Counted from the stretch's first letter, positions 7,005 to 16,538 are shown. The stretch is DNA of 34,661 nucleotides from a candidate division KSB1 bacterium (GCA_034506335.1 JAPDPR010000042.1:1-34661), one strand, 5' to 3'. A program made the numbers and translations. Notes: generated by a model from the letters alone, not told the origin.

Positions 7005-9011
7005 TCACCGGAGCAGAACCATCTTTCGGCTTGCGGTGTGGGTGCCGGCCGTCACGGTGACGATGTAGATTCCACTACCCACTGCGGTACCGTCCTGGGA
7101 AGTCCCATCCCAGGTAATATGATGTTCGCCAGCGGTCTCCTGTGCCTCCAGCAGCGTCTTGACCGGTTCCCCTTGCGCGTTGTACACCGCGATCTTTACC
7201 CTTCCCGGGGAGGACAGCACATATGTGACCTCCGTGACTGGATTGAAGGGATTGGGGAAGCTCGGGAAAAGCCGAAACAGGACCGGGGAGCTGGCGCCTT
7301 GGTCCTTGGTGCGGACCGCAGTCACCGGAATCTTCCCCGCATCGTAGACGATCTCGCCGCCTACGATAGTCATTTCGGCCGCTAGATTGTTCGTTTGCTC
7401 CCCGGTCATGGTGTAGAGGTCGTGGGACCAGACCACCAGGTCCGCGTATTTGCCCGGTTCCAGGGAGCCGGTGGAATCTTCGGACATGCTGGCGTAGGCC
7501 GACCCCATGGTGTGCACGCGCAAGGCCTCCCGTGAGGTCAAGCGCTCGTCTGGGGTCAAGGGCACGCCGGAACTGGTGCGACGCAGCACTGCACCTTTGA
7601 AGGCCCACTTTGGTTCCTGGTACGGGGATGCCGGCACGTCACAGCCAAAGGCAAGGTTAATGCGCATATTGAGCATGGTCTTCAACGGCACCATCTGATT
7701 CATGATCGCGGGACTGGTAGCCTGTGCCCATCCGTCGGCGTACCAGGTGATCCACTGCGGCTGGGTGGAGACCACGACGCCGTCGTCGCGGATGCGCTGG
7801 AGTGCGGCGGTCGTTGGAAACAGGCAATGTTCAATGCGGTGGCGTGGATTGGGTCGGGGATTGGCCTGCATCGCGTACTCGAAGGCGGTGAGAGTCATGT
7901 CGATGCCCTCATCTCCCAAAACATGGACTGCCACCTGCAAGCCCGTATCGTGCAGCGTCTTGACGATGGTGTTCATCTCTTGCTGAGAATGATAGGGGTA
8001 GCAGTTGCCAGCAGCGTACACACTCTTGTCATAGAACAGCGTGGTGCGCGCCGCGACTCCTCCGTCCATAGCGAGCTTCCAGCCACCGAATTTGAAGCGT
8101 CCGACATGGATCGGCTGGTACCTCCTGGCTAAGGTGTCCGCCTCCTGCTGATAGTCCACGTAGAGCAGGGCATACACGCGGGCTTTGAGCCGACCACTCT
8201 CGGCAAAGTGCTTGTAGGCCAGGATGTCTTCCACGCTGCCGACAATCACATCTTGAATCGAGGTGTAGCCAGCCTGGAAGCACAGCTGTTGTGCTAGCTC
8301 GAGGTCTTCGAACTTCTGTGTCTCGCTGCGATCGCCATAGCCCGGGGCATGTTTGGCCACAAGATTCTCTGCGGGATAGTGGGAAAGAATCCCCGTGGGC
8401 TGCCCCGCCTCGTCCTTCATGATGCGGCTGCCTGGAGGGTTAGGGGTGGAGCTATCGATGCCGGCGATCTGCAGGGCTAAGGAGTTGACCACCGCGTACT
8501 GACCGCTGCAATGGCGGAGATAGGCGGGATTAGCCGGGGCGACGGCATCAATGTCCCAGCGATCCACGGTCTCAAAGGCTTGCAGAGTGAAGCCCTGGTT
8601 AGCCGAGACCCAGGCGCCAGGAGTCAGTGTTCGGGCGTAATCTCCGACCACCCGCAAAAGGTCGGCTTTGCAGGTGACCACTGGATGACGGATGTTAAGG
8701 TAGCCGGGCCAGAATTGTGCCCCGTAGTACATGAGGTGGTAGTGGGAATCGATGAGGCCAGGAGTGACCGTTTTGCCGTTCAGGTCGATTTTCAGAGTTC
8801 CCGGTTTCATCAGTGCCAGGATTTCTGCGTCATTCCCCACCGCAAGAATTTTGTCCCCCTTAATTGCTATAGCCTGAAAGATGTTGTCCTGTGGATCAAC
8901 TGTAATGATTTTGCCGTTGAACAGGACGAGGTCCGCCTTTTCTTGTGCGAGCAAAAGCCCGAAGCTCGCACTTCCAAGCAAGACCGCCAAAAGGCAAAAT
9001 GTTGTCTTCAT
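7005..9011 (-). CDS. Secreted amidohydrolase family 3 (YtcJ-like) with C-terminal sorting domain
   Basis: A 668-residue protein: signal peptide (MKTTFCLLAVLLGSASFG), amidohydrolase body (about residues 24-565) and C-terminal FlgD-like/T9SS-type domain (last ~85 residues). The ATG at 9011 follows GGAGGAAACC; longer in-frame starts lack a signal peptide at the N-terminus. 'TPGLIDSHYHL' gives the HxH metal ligands (His90, His92). 'VAVHVLGDEGID' and 'RHRIEHC' supply further candidate ligands, and 'FGCDVPASPY' carries the late Asp. YtcJ-like enzymes hydrolyse N-acyl or amide bonds with bound metal and are usually cytosolic or periplasmic; here the domain layout implies export to the cell surface. 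The substrate cannot be read from sequence. Confidence 0.9.
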   Translation of the reverse strand: MKTTFCLLAVLLGSASFGLLLAQEKADLVLFNGKIITVDPQDNIFQAIAIKGDKILAVGNDAEILALMKPGTLKIDLNGKTVTPGLIDSHYHLMYYGAQFWPGYLNIRHPVVTCKADLLRVVGDYARTLTPGAWVSANQGFTLQAFETVDRWDIDAVAPANPAYLRHCSGQYAVVNSLALQIAGIDSSTPNPPGSRIMKDEAGQPTGILSHYPAENLVAKHAPGYGDRSETQKFEDLELAQQLCFQAGYTSIQDVIVGSVEDILAYKHFAESGRLKARVYALLYVDYQQEADTLARRYQPIHVGRFKFGGWKLAMDGGVAARTTLFYDKSVYAAGNCYPYHSQQEMNTIVKTLHDTGLQVAVHVLGDEGIDMTLTAFEYAMQANPRPNPRHRIEHCLFPTTAALQRIRDDGVVVSTQPQWITWYADGWAQATSPAIMNQMVPLKTMLNMRINLAFGCDVPASPYQEPKWAFKGAVLRRTSSGVPLTPDERLTSREALRVHTMGSAYASMSEDSTGSLEPGKYADLVVWSHDLYTMTGEQTNNLAAEMTIVGGEIVYDAGKIPVTAVRTKDQGASSPVLFRLFPSFPNPFNPVTEVTYVLSSPGRVKIAVYNAQGEPVKTLLEAQETAGEHHITWDGTSQDGTAVGSGIYIVTVTAGTHTASRKMVLLR

Positions 9012-10139
9012 GGTTTCCTCCCCGTCATGGAGCCACTTCTTCTCCGCCGGAAAGGTTGGCCCAAAGTATGTGTGGCCAGTGTGGCCCCAGGAGAAGCATG
9101 GCACCGCGAGTAGTCTTGTCCCGGGAAGCCTAATGGGGCCTCCCGTGAAGCCGTAGTCGCCCTCACACTCGCTGGTGCCTTAGGCGGTCCTCCAGTTCGC
9201 CGAAGGCGCCGGTAGGGTTAGGAACTTTAGTGGATGTTTTGCTTCGCTCGTTCAGCTCGAGGCACAATAGGCGGGAAGGGGGAGATCATTCTCGCCGATC
9301 ACAGACCTTTTGAAAATGCACCGGTGTCCATTGCCCCTCCGGGGATCAGCGGCACGGGAAGTGTGGTATGGGTCTACAGGAGAGCCGTTCACGGAGAGAC
9401 CTCGGGCTTTTTCGAGCCGCATCATGCGCCTCAAGGTGGCCAGTCCTACCGCATGGCTGGACAAAGGCCATTTGCTTTCCTGCCGGGAATATATGAAAGG
9501 CGCCAAACAATTGCAAGAAAAATCTCATTTTTTTTCGATCCGCGCGTCCTGCCTTGTTCATACCACGGCCTGTCCTCGCTTGCGAGCAGAGGGGCTTGGC
9601 GACAGAGCTTCCTCAATGTGTGCGCGAGTCCTAGGCGACGAGTGGCTCCGGCGGCTTAGGTTGTCAGCAGGAGTCGGTTTGCATTGGCAGAAGAGGTCCT
9701 GGTAGAGCCTTAAGCCTGGTGCCGGTGAATCGATAGGCGGCGGCAAAACGCGATCGGCGCGAGGGCGGTGTTGGGGGGAATGCCCAGCGCCTTGTCTCCG
9801 TGCAGAGCCAATGACTCGCGCCCGCAGCCGCCACTTCATGCGACTATCTTCAGTGCGTCACGAGCAGAAGGACCCTTGGCTCGGCATCACGGTCGACCAT
9901 GGGAAAACAACACTCAGGGGACCCACTTGGCTGCGACCGCGGTGTGCAGTGGCCAAGGCGTCAGCACCGTGACGGTTAACGTGACGCCAGGGGAAATCCT
10001 GTTCGTGGTGTGGCGGACGGAAGCACGGACCAAGGATGAGGTTTGTCAGTTCGTCCGGCGTATGGAATGGTTTTTACGCGGGTTGGGCGTGAGCCGAGGC
10101 TGCGTTGCAGCGGCACCTCATTGGGTTTTTGTCTGCACA
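9012..10139. other. 1.1-kb region without a convincing gene
   Basis: This lies between the amidohydrolase start and the HEAT/NTPase/WD40 stop. Several open frames of 70-140 codons overlap here in different frames. None has a good Shine-Dalgarno plus recognisable protein pattern. One 60-codon minus-strand frame (about 9349-9528, 'MRFFLQLFGAFHIF...') has a hydrophobic start but no other support. An AT-rich stretch with eight consecutive T (about 9528-9536) stands out from the GC-rich surroundings. No clear terminator for the upstream minus-strand operon is visible. It may be a decayed gene or regulatory DNA. Confidence 0.45.
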
Positions 10140-13100
10140 TCAAAATACCGTGCGATAGTAGGCAGGTCGCGGTTGTTGCGGGGAAAGGAGCTCCTGACGG
10201 TGGCGCTCCTGCTGCACGTAGGCCGCGGTGCCCCAAATCTTCACCGTTATCGCCCGGTCTTCCTCCTGGCCACAGGTGACAATGCGTGGACCCATGGCCA
10301 GACAGCATCTTGTGGCGCGGCTGTGGCCTCCTACCACTGCACGACTCGGGGCACCTGGTCGAGGCGAGACGATGAGCAGGCTTTTTTCGCCAGCAACCGG
10401 CTCAATGCCGAGCAAGAGACGGCCATCTGGGTGGGGCACGAGCGCACATACGCGCGAACCGTGGCCTACTGGCGCAACCACCGTCTCCGCACTGGAGGGC
10501 TGCACCAGCGCGAGGAGCAGCTCCGCGTCGCCCGCATTATGCCCCCTCCTCAGGGCCACAGCCACCTGCCCGTCCAGACACGGGGCGACCTGCAGAATCT
10601 GGCCGGGAAACCCGGAAAAAGCCAGGACCTCCCCCCGGGCAATGTCGCACAGACATACCGTGCCGTCGGCGCCGGCGGAGTAGAGCCGTCCCGCCCGGTC
10701 AGCTGCCAGCGCAACTACCGAGCCCTCATGCCCATGCAGTTCTTTGACCTCCCCACTGGCAAGCTCCCATATCCGCGCGCTGCCATCAAGGTGGCCGGTG
10801 ACCAGACAACGGGAAGCGAGTGGTGCCACCACCGTCACGGGCGCCTCGCTCAGAGAAAGGAAACGCTGAGTGCCATGCGCAAAGCTAGTCAAGCAAATGG
10901 TGCCCTGGGCGTCGAGGCTGCAAATGTCGCTGCCCACCACGCAGAGGTCCATAATCTCGCCTGCACCTGTGGGGTGGGCGAAGACGCGATCGTTAAATCC
11001 TACGAGAATGCCGACGCGACCATCCTGGGCACCAAAGGCCACTTGCCCATGTGTGTAGAAGGCGATGCGCATGATGGAGATTCCCTCTACGCTGAGGGTC
11101 TCCAACAAGGTCGGTTGGTTTACGAGGTCATGGTTTGGCAGTCGCCTGAAGCTGCTCTCCTCGGGAGCGCAGGGGCGTGTTGTCTGTGGGCGCCAGGCAT
11201 GTGAGCTCGCCTCCAGGGGCAGGGTGCGCTTACGCAAGCTCATGCGTTCGCTCGGAAGCGCCACGGCACACTCGGTGAATGGACCGAGCACGATGTGTTC
11301 GGCCCAGGCTCGCACTTTACGCGCGGCAAATACCTGCCGAATTTCATCGGCGCTGAGCCGAGAGGGAATGGAGTTGTCCAAATTGTAAATCAGGACGTTC
11401 CCCTCGCGATAGAAACGGGTTCCTTCGATGGGCGGCTCCTCCACCAAAGGAAGGTGTGAAGCCACACTCTCCAGGCTCCCTTCGCGTTCCTCAAGGTTCA
11501 GTCTGCGTGTGGAATGTGTAGCACGGAAGCTGACCACCACGTCCAGGAGTCCCCGCTCATAGAACCTCTCGATGACGCGGTTGAAGTAGGCCTGATCGCG
11601 CCAGCCATCCAGAATGATGAGCCGCTTCGCCGCGTGCTCCTGGAGGAATTGGTCGAAATAGCCCTCCGGGTCGTCCTCTTCAGGCGCCAAAGAATCGTCG
11701 TGGTAGTAGCGCGGGTCCACATGCTGCCGCAACCAGGACAGGCCAAGGATGCGATTGAAAATCTTGTTGGCGGGCTTGTCGCGCATCAGGTAGAGGATAT
11801 CCGCGGGCCTGATGTCCGCAAAGCCAGGAGCGATGGCCTGGCAGAAATAGGTCTTGCCTGTGCCCGAATCTCCGGTGACCGCCATCACCACTTGCTTTTT
11901 GACGCTCAGGAGGTGAAAGAGGGTCTCGGAAAGTTCGTACAAGCCGGTGCTGCAGGGCTTGAGAGCGAGGGTTGGCACAGAGGCAAAATCGTGGAGGTAG
12001 AGGGCATGTAGAAAGTCGGGGAGCCCTAAGGACCGCAAGGATAGGGCGGCCTCCTCAACGAGGAGCGGCTGGCGCGAAGCCAGGAGGCGGAGCAGGGCGA
12101 TGACCACCTCCACATCTACACCACCCTGACGCTCCTTCTGTGCGCGACCGATCTCGCCCAGCGCCCAGGCCAGGGCCAGACGCAGCTCCAGATAGGGGTG
12201 ATCGGCCAGTGTGCTGAGGTGCGACACCGCAGGGATGGCCCGTGCACCCAGCTTGCCCAGGGCCCAGACCGCCTCCACTTTCTCCCCGTCGAGGGGCTGC
12301 TCGTATGTGGAGCCATCGGTTCGCCTCACCTCCACCAGGTCCGGGCCGCGCAGCACCTCCATGAAGAGTTCGCGGGCATCAGGGTCGGAAAGCCTGCCGA
12401 GGGCAAAAAGGGCAGCACTCCGCAGGTTGGTGTGGGCCAGGGGAGTGCGCTCTATCAAGCGGCGTAAAGCCTCTGCACTGCGCGTGTCACGCAGCCTGCT
12501 GAGAAGGTTCACCGCTTCGAAAGGGATACCTGAGGAGGCAGGAAGGTCCGCTTGCTGGAGGATTTCCACGCATGGACGAAGGAGTGCCTCAGCGGGCCCA
12601 GTGCTGCCAATGGCAGGAGAGAGCTGCTCCCCAAAAAACGCCCAGGCCTCGGTCCGGTCCCTGGTGGAGGAGGGTGTTCCGCGGAGGGATTCGGCGACGC
12701 GTCGCCGCAGGTCTTCCTCGTGCGCCAGGATATCCACCATGGGGCTGACCATGGGCACCTGGGCTATCAGTTCCGCGACAAGTCCGCTGAGCGTTTTGCT
12801 GCTTAGGCGGCTCGTCCGCTGCAGAGTCCCGAGGTTTTCGCGGAGGCGGTCCGCAGAGGCAGCAACGGCACGACGCTCCTCTACGTCCCAAGAGGGCACG
12901 TAGCGCGAACAGAGCTTCTCCAGCACCGCAACCTCCAAGAGCCAAGCGCACACTTCAACGATGGCATGCACGGGGGAATCTGGTGCCTGGTCCCCGGCGA
13001 GACCCTTGTACAAGCGGCGCGTGAGGTTCCAGGTGCGCCGATCTCGCGCGAAGAAGGCAAAGAGCGGGTGGACATCCTCGCGTTCGCGTTGCCCTTTGCG

Positions 13101-13283
13101 GACCAAGTGAAGCCGGTGCCAGATTTCGTTGGCGATTCGCTCCCGCAGGGTGCGGGGTGGACCCACCCAGCTACCCTGGGGCGAACGATAGACAAGAGCC
13201 CAGGGTTGATAGCTGTTCAGCAGTGAACGCAGCTCCTCATCGAGGAGCCGGATGTCAGGAACGGACCAGATTGCGGAGGTCAT
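10140..13283 (-). CDS. HEAT-repeat / P-loop NTPase / WD40-like fusion protein
   Basis: About 1047 residues. The N-terminal ~430 residues are helical, with HEAT-like repeats from about 255 ('AALFALGRLSDPDARELF', 'AVWALGKLGARAIPAV', 'LALAWALGEIGRA'). A P-loop domain follows with Walker A GDSGTGKT (about 471-478) and Walker B-like LIILD (about 555-559). Its layout ('RYYHDDS', 'ILDGW') recalls uridine-kinase/PRK-like NTPases. The C-terminal ~300 residues have WD40-like blades ('GHLDGSARIWELASGE', 'GADGTVCLCDIARGE', 'AITVKIWG'). The ATG at 13283 is preferred over an in-frame TTG at 13289; both overlap the preceding receiver gene, so translation is probably coupled. I do not know this architecture as a named family. 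Context suggests an output or partner of the adjacent kinase/receiver pair (inference). Confidence 0.82.
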   Translation of the reverse strand: MTSAIWSVPDIRLLDEELRSLLNSYQPWALVYRSPQGSWVGPPRTLRERIANEIWHRLHLVRKGQREREDVHPLFAFFARDRRTWNLTRRLYKGLAGDQAPDSPVHAIVEVCAWLLEVAVLEKLCSRYVPSWDVEERRAVAASADRLRENLGTLQRTSRLSSKTLSGLVAELIAQVPMVSPMVDILAHEEDLRRRVAESLRGTPSSTRDRTEAWAFFGEQLSPAIGSTGPAEALLRPCVEILQQADLPASSGIPFEAVNLLSRLRDTRSAEALRRLIERTPLAHTNLRSAALFALGRLSDPDARELFMEVLRGPDLVEVRRTDGSTYEQPLDGEKVEAVWALGKLGARAIPAVSHLSTLADHPYLELRLALAWALGEIGRAQKERQGGVDVEVVIALLRLLASRQPLLVEEAALSLRSLGLPDFLHALYLHDFASVPTLALKPCSTGLYELSETLFHLLSVKKQVVMAVTGDSGTGKTYFCQAIAPGFADIRPADILYLMRDKPANKIFNRILGLSWLRQHVDPRYYHDDSLAPEEDDPEGYFDQFLQEHAAKRLIILDGWRDQAYFNRVIERFYERGLLDVVVSFRATHSTRRLNLEEREGSLESVASHLPLVEEPPIEGTRFYREGNVLIYNLDNSIPSRLSADEIRQVFAARKVRAWAEHIVLGPFTECAVALPSERMSLRKRTLPLEASSHAWRPQTTRPCAPEESSFRRLPNHDLVNQPTLLETLSVEGISIMRIAFYTHGQVAFGAQDGRVGILVGFNDRVFAHPTGAGEIMDLCVVGSDICSLDAQGTICLTSFAHGTQRFLSLSEAPVTVVAPLASRCLVTGHLDGSARIWELASGEVKELHGHEGSVVALAADRAGRLYSAGADGTVCLCDIARGEVLAFSGFPGQILQVAPCLDGQVAVALRRGHNAGDAELLLALVQPSSAETVVAPVGHGSRVCALVPHPDGRLLLGIEPVAGEKSLLIVSPRPGAPSRAVVGGHSRATRCCLAMGPRIVTCGQEEDRAITVKIWGTAAYVQQERHRQELLSPQQPRPAYYRTVF

Positions 13284-14031
13284 CTTCAAGTCGACTGGGC
13301 TTCAGCAGGACAAGCCACCCCTGACCGTAGGGGTCGTTGCTGGCCCGCTGCGGCTCCTTGGTCAGGTCCGTGTTGACGGCAATCACGGTGCCGCTCACCG
13401 GTGTCCACAGGCGGTAGACATTGCGGTCATAGCCGGAGACCCGGGCCAGCACCTCTCCCTGGTTCACCACGCTGCCCACCTCAGGAAGCTGGATTGAAAG
13501 AATTTGCCTGACGCTGAGCTGGAAAACGTGGTGCATGCCCACCTGCACGCTGCCGTCATCCAAAACCCTTGCCCAGGAGTGTTCCGGAATCGTGTAGAGC
13601 CCTGGGGGTACGATGACGAGGGGGCGTTCGGCAGGTAGCTCAGCAGTCGGGCGGAGCACCCGGATGCGCTCTTCCGCTCGCCCCACCAAGCTGCGGAGCT
13701 CCGCCGGGGCAAATGGCTTGGGGATGTAGTCAAAGGCGCCCAACTTGATTGCCTGCACGGCGCTTCGGATGGAGGGATAGCCGGTGACCATGATCACGGC
13801 CACGTCCGGGCGACGCCCCTTCAGTGCTTTGAGGAGGTCCATCCCACTTAACCCGGGCATCATCAGGTCCACCACAACGACATCATAGGGGGTGGTCAGG
13901 TCCTTGGCCAAGGCCTCCTCGCCGCTCAGGGCCATGTCCACTTCCCGCTCCTTGTCGGCCAGTGCCGCGGCCATGCTCTTGCACACCGGCACCTCGTCGT
14001 CCACTACTAACACTCTACAACGAACACTCAT
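13255..14031 (-). CDS. Response regulator receiver fused to a GcvH-like (lipoyl-type) domain
   Basis: 258 residues. Residues 1-120 are a receiver with acidic pocket Asp11/Asp12, phospho-acceptor Asp55 in VVVVDLMMPG, Thr83 and Lys105 (YIPKPF). Residues ~150-245 resemble glycine-cleavage H protein: 'HSWARVLDDGSVQVGM', 'IQLPEVGSVVNQGEVLA', 'TPVSGTVIAVN' and 'NDPYGQGWLVLLKPS' line up with the H-protein blocks. At the place of the lipoylated lysine there is an arginine (R203, in GYDRNVY), so the domain probably cannot carry lipoate. There is no DNA-binding domain, so output is probably through protein contact. The start overlaps the kinase stop as ATGA (4 bp) and the 3' end overlaps the HEAT/NTPase gene. 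The kinase upstream is its likely phosphodonor. Confidence 0.88.
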   Translation of the reverse strand: MSVRCRVLVVDDEVPVCKSMAAALADKEREVDMALSGEEALAKDLTTPYDVVVVDLMMPGLSGMDLLKALKGRRPDVAVIMVTGYPSIRSAVQAIKLGAFDYIPKPFAPAELRSLVGRAEERIRVLRPTAELPAERPLVIVPPGLYTIPEHSWARVLDDGSVQVGMHHVFQLSVRQILSIQLPEVGSVVNQGEVLARVSGYDRNVYRLWTPVSGTVIAVNTDLTKEPQRASNDPYGQGWLVLLKPSRLEDDLRNLVRS

Positions 14032-16016
14032 GACTCTTCTCCTTTTTCTCCCGGATGCACGACTTGGAGAGGAAGGCGCACGGTCACCATGGTGCCACTG
14101 CCCTCCTCGCTCTCTACCGCAATCGTTCCCCCATGCGCCTGCACGATACCGTAGCTCACCGAAAGGCCCAACCCGGTACCCTTGCCTTCTTTGGTAGTGA
14201 AGAATGGGTCGAATATCCTTCCCAAGATATGCTTGGGGATGCCGCAACCTGTGTCGGCAAAGACTACCTCTGCCATGTCCTCGCTGCCGCGTCGGCTGAT
14301 GACGGTCAAGGTTCCCCCCTCTGGCATCGCGTCCACCGCATTGAGCACCAAGTTAGTGAACACCTGGATGATCTTCTGGCGATCCACCATCACTCTGGGA
14401 ATATCCTCTGCCAGTGAGGTCCGTACTTTGACTTTTGCCATGAGGATTTGACTTTCGCACAGGTGGAGCGTTCTGCGCACTACCTCGTTGATGTCGGTAG
14501 GCTCGCGTTGCGGAGGCTGCTGGCGCGAGAACTCCAAGAGACCGCGCACGATGGTGCTGCAACGTTCTGTCTCTTCGATGATTAATCGCAGAGATTCCTC
14601 CGTATGAGGGTTCCCCTGAAATTGCTCCGCAAGTAGATGGGCATTGATCATAATCGACGTGAGGGGGTTGTTGATTTCATGTGCCACCCCGGCCGCGAGT
14701 TTGCCCAGCGAGCTAAGCTTCTCCGACTGCACCAGTTGTTCCTGTGTCCGCTCGAGTTCCTTTGTGCGCTCCTGGACCTTTCTCTCCAGGTCGGTGGTGA
14801 GGACGCGATAGCTTTCCGTGAGTTGCTCCAATTGCGCGGCCATTTGATTGAGCGAACGCGCGAGAGAGCCCAGCTCGTCTTGCCGGGTTTCCGGCACGCG
14901 ATAGGAGAGCTGGCCCGCACCGATCTTTTGCATAGCGGCAAGCAGGCTGTGCACCGGTCGGATCGTGGCAGTAGTGACCACGTAGGTGACTGCGGAAAGG
15001 AAAAGAATGCTGGCCAGGGCAGCGCCGAGAAAGGTAAAGATCACTTGGCGACGGAGGTCGCGATACGGCGCCTCCAGCATGCCCACGTACAGCATGCCGA
15101 TGATGTCGCCTTTCAGGTTGCGGATCGGCTCGTAGGCGGTGATGTACCAATCGTGGACCACAAAGGCGCGACCTATCCACGGGCGCCCGTAGCCTACAAC
15201 CTGCCGGTACACTTCTTCCGATGCGCGTGTGCCCACAGCGCGGGCGCCGTCGGGCAATGTGACGTTCGTGGCAATGCGCAGGTCATCCTGGAATATTGTC
15301 GCCGTGCCGATGTCCTTGCCCTTGTACACTTTTCCCTGGTACACAGTGTTCTTGATCCGATCGACGATCTCGTAGTGCTGATTGAGGAGGGTACCACCGT
15401 AGAGGATGCCGATGAGGTTTCCGTTTTGGTCCAGCACGGGGGCTGCAGCTGCTATCATCATGCCGGTAGTTTCTTCGGCTTCAGGACGCTGCCGCGCATG
15501 TGGGGTAGGCAAAAGAGGAATGCGAGCACGCCCGGCCAACTCCGGATTCTCCAAGAGGAGGCGCGGTTCCGGCAAGAGCTCGGTCGCCCAGCAAGGACGT
15601 CGGGAGGCAAGAACTGAGGCTACCAGAGGGTCGTCACTCTGCAAATCCCCACGTGCCACTGGGTTGCCAGCCCGAAACAGCACTTGCCCGCGCGCATTCG
15701 TGACCGTGAGCATGTCGAGCCCTTCATGGTTGCGAATACGCATGAGCTCGGCTCTGAGGCCTTGGAGGTCGTGGGTGCTCAGGGCCTGTTGTAAGAAAAA
15801 GCGGGTCGCAGTCAGACGCACAAGGTCCGCCACGTCCCTCGCTTTTTCTTCGTACAATGCGCGAGCAGCGTTGAGGTCGGTGCGGACTTTGTCCTGGGCC
15901 TGGCTCACGACCCTGTCGCCGATCAGGCGGGCACCAAGCCACGTGACCACCGCCCCGGAGGCCACTACCACGGCCACCGAGGAGCCCAGGAGTTTTGTGC
16001 GCAAAGAGAGGCTCAC
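14028..16016 (-). CDS. Membrane sensor histidine kinase (Cache-like sensor, HAMP, HisKA, HATPase)
   Basis: A 662-residue kinase. Transmembrane segment 1 is at ~9-30. A large extracytoplasmic sensor of Cache type spans ~35-325 ('APVLDQNGNLIGILYGG', 'YITAYEPIRNLKGDIIGMLYVG'), and TM2 is at ~326-350. HAMP (~350-400) and a coiled linker follow. The dimerisation domain has phospho-acceptor His446 (AAGVAHEINNPL). The ATPase domain shows an N-box ('FTNLVLNAVDAM'), DTGCGIP, FFTTKEGKGTGLGLS and a typical C-terminus. The start is GTG with AGGAGG about 12 bases upstream, slightly distant. It lies 45 bp past the hydrogenase protease and overlaps the receiver-GcvH gene by 4 bp. The sensor half aligns without gaps to the kinase at 25470-27404, so the two are paralogues. 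Confidence 0.93.
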   Translation of the reverse strand: MSLSLRTKLLGSSVAVVVASGAVVTWLGARLIGDRVVSQAQDKVRTDLNAARALYEEKARDVADLVRLTATRFFLQQALSTHDLQGLRAELMRIRNHEGLDMLTVTNARGQVLFRAGNPVARGDLQSDDPLVASVLASRRPCWATELLPEPRLLLENPELAGRARIPLLPTPHARQRPEAEETTGMMIAAAAPVLDQNGNLIGILYGGTLLNQHYEIVDRIKNTVYQGKVYKGKDIGTATIFQDDLRIATNVTLPDGARAVGTRASEEVYRQVVGYGRPWIGRAFVVHDWYITAYEPIRNLKGDIIGMLYVGMLEAPYRDLRRQVIFTFLGAALASILFLSAVTYVVTTATIRPVHSLLAAMQKIGAGQLSYRVPETRQDELGSLARSLNQMAAQLEQLTESYRVLTTDLERKVQERTKELERTQEQLVQSEKLSSLGKLAAGVAHEINNPLTSIMINAHLLAEQFQGNPHTEESLRLIIEETERCSTIVRGLLEFSRQQPPQREPTDINEVVRRTLHLCESQILMAKVKVRTSLAEDIPRVMVDRQKIIQVFTNLVLNAVDAMPEGGTLTVISRRGSEDMAEVVFADTGCGIPKHILGRIFDPFFTTKEGKGTGLGLSVSYGIVQAHGGTIAVESEEGSGTMVTVRLPLQVVHPGEKGEES

Positions 16017-16061
16017 ACTCGTTCGTCGCCTCCTAGGTGGAGGAAGAACGACGGGGACTTG

Positions 16062-16538
16062 TCAGTGTTCCAGTGCCACTTCCGCGCGCACTGCCTCGAT
16101 GAGGGCAGGCATTGCCTCGCGTACCTCATCCGACAGCTCCAAAGAGGGCTCGATCGCCTTGGGTTCCACCCCTAGAAGCACCACACGCGCCGTGGAAAAA
16201 CTCGGGTCTGCGGCTCGCAGCAGGCGCAAGGAGGAAATCAGGTTCACCTGGTGGGCAAAGCGCAGCCCCGCCGGCGCCCGCTCTATCTCCTCGTACGAAA
16301 AGCGGTGCAGGCTACCGGGTGCACTGCCAGTCCTGACGGCGTCGATAATGATCAGCGTGCCCAAACCGGCTACGTGGGGGGCGATGGCCATGAAGTTGGT
16401 CCCGCATTCCATCACCCGGACGTGCGGCGGTAGGGGCACGCTCCGTAATGCGTTGGCCCCATGGACGCCAACGCCTTCGTCGGCCATCAGGAGATTGCCG
16501 ACGCCCACCACGAGCACTTGGTGCGTAGGCTCACCCAT
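16062..16538 (-). CDS. [NiFe]-hydrogenase maturation endopeptidase (HycI/HybD family)
   Basis: 158 residues, the usual family length. The enzyme clips the C-terminal tail of the hydrogenase large subunit after nickel insertion. The N-terminal motif VGVGNLLMADEGVG carries Glu21, 'IIIDAVRTG' carries Asp66 and 'FAHQVNL' carries His96; these correspond to the three nickel ligands of HybD-type proteases. The start codon lies inside the end of the large-subunit gene (8-bp overlap), so the pair is translationally coupled and this protease presumably serves that subunit. No hyp accessory genes are in the window. Confidence 0.95.
   Translation of the reverse strand: MGEPTHQVLVVGVGNLLMADEGVGVHGANALRSVPLPPHVRVMECGTNFMAIAPHVAGLGTLIIIDAVRTGSAPGSLHRFSYEEIERAPAGLRFAHQVNLISSLRLLRAADPSFSTARVVLLGVEPKAIEPSLELSDEVREAMPALIEAVRAEVALEH

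Noticed and set aside
9768..11204. 478-codon plus-strand open frame
   Set aside because: It mostly lies opposite the WD40 region of the minus-strand gene, which has clear motifs; the plus frame has a low-complexity, basic composition typical of antisense frames in GC-rich DNA.
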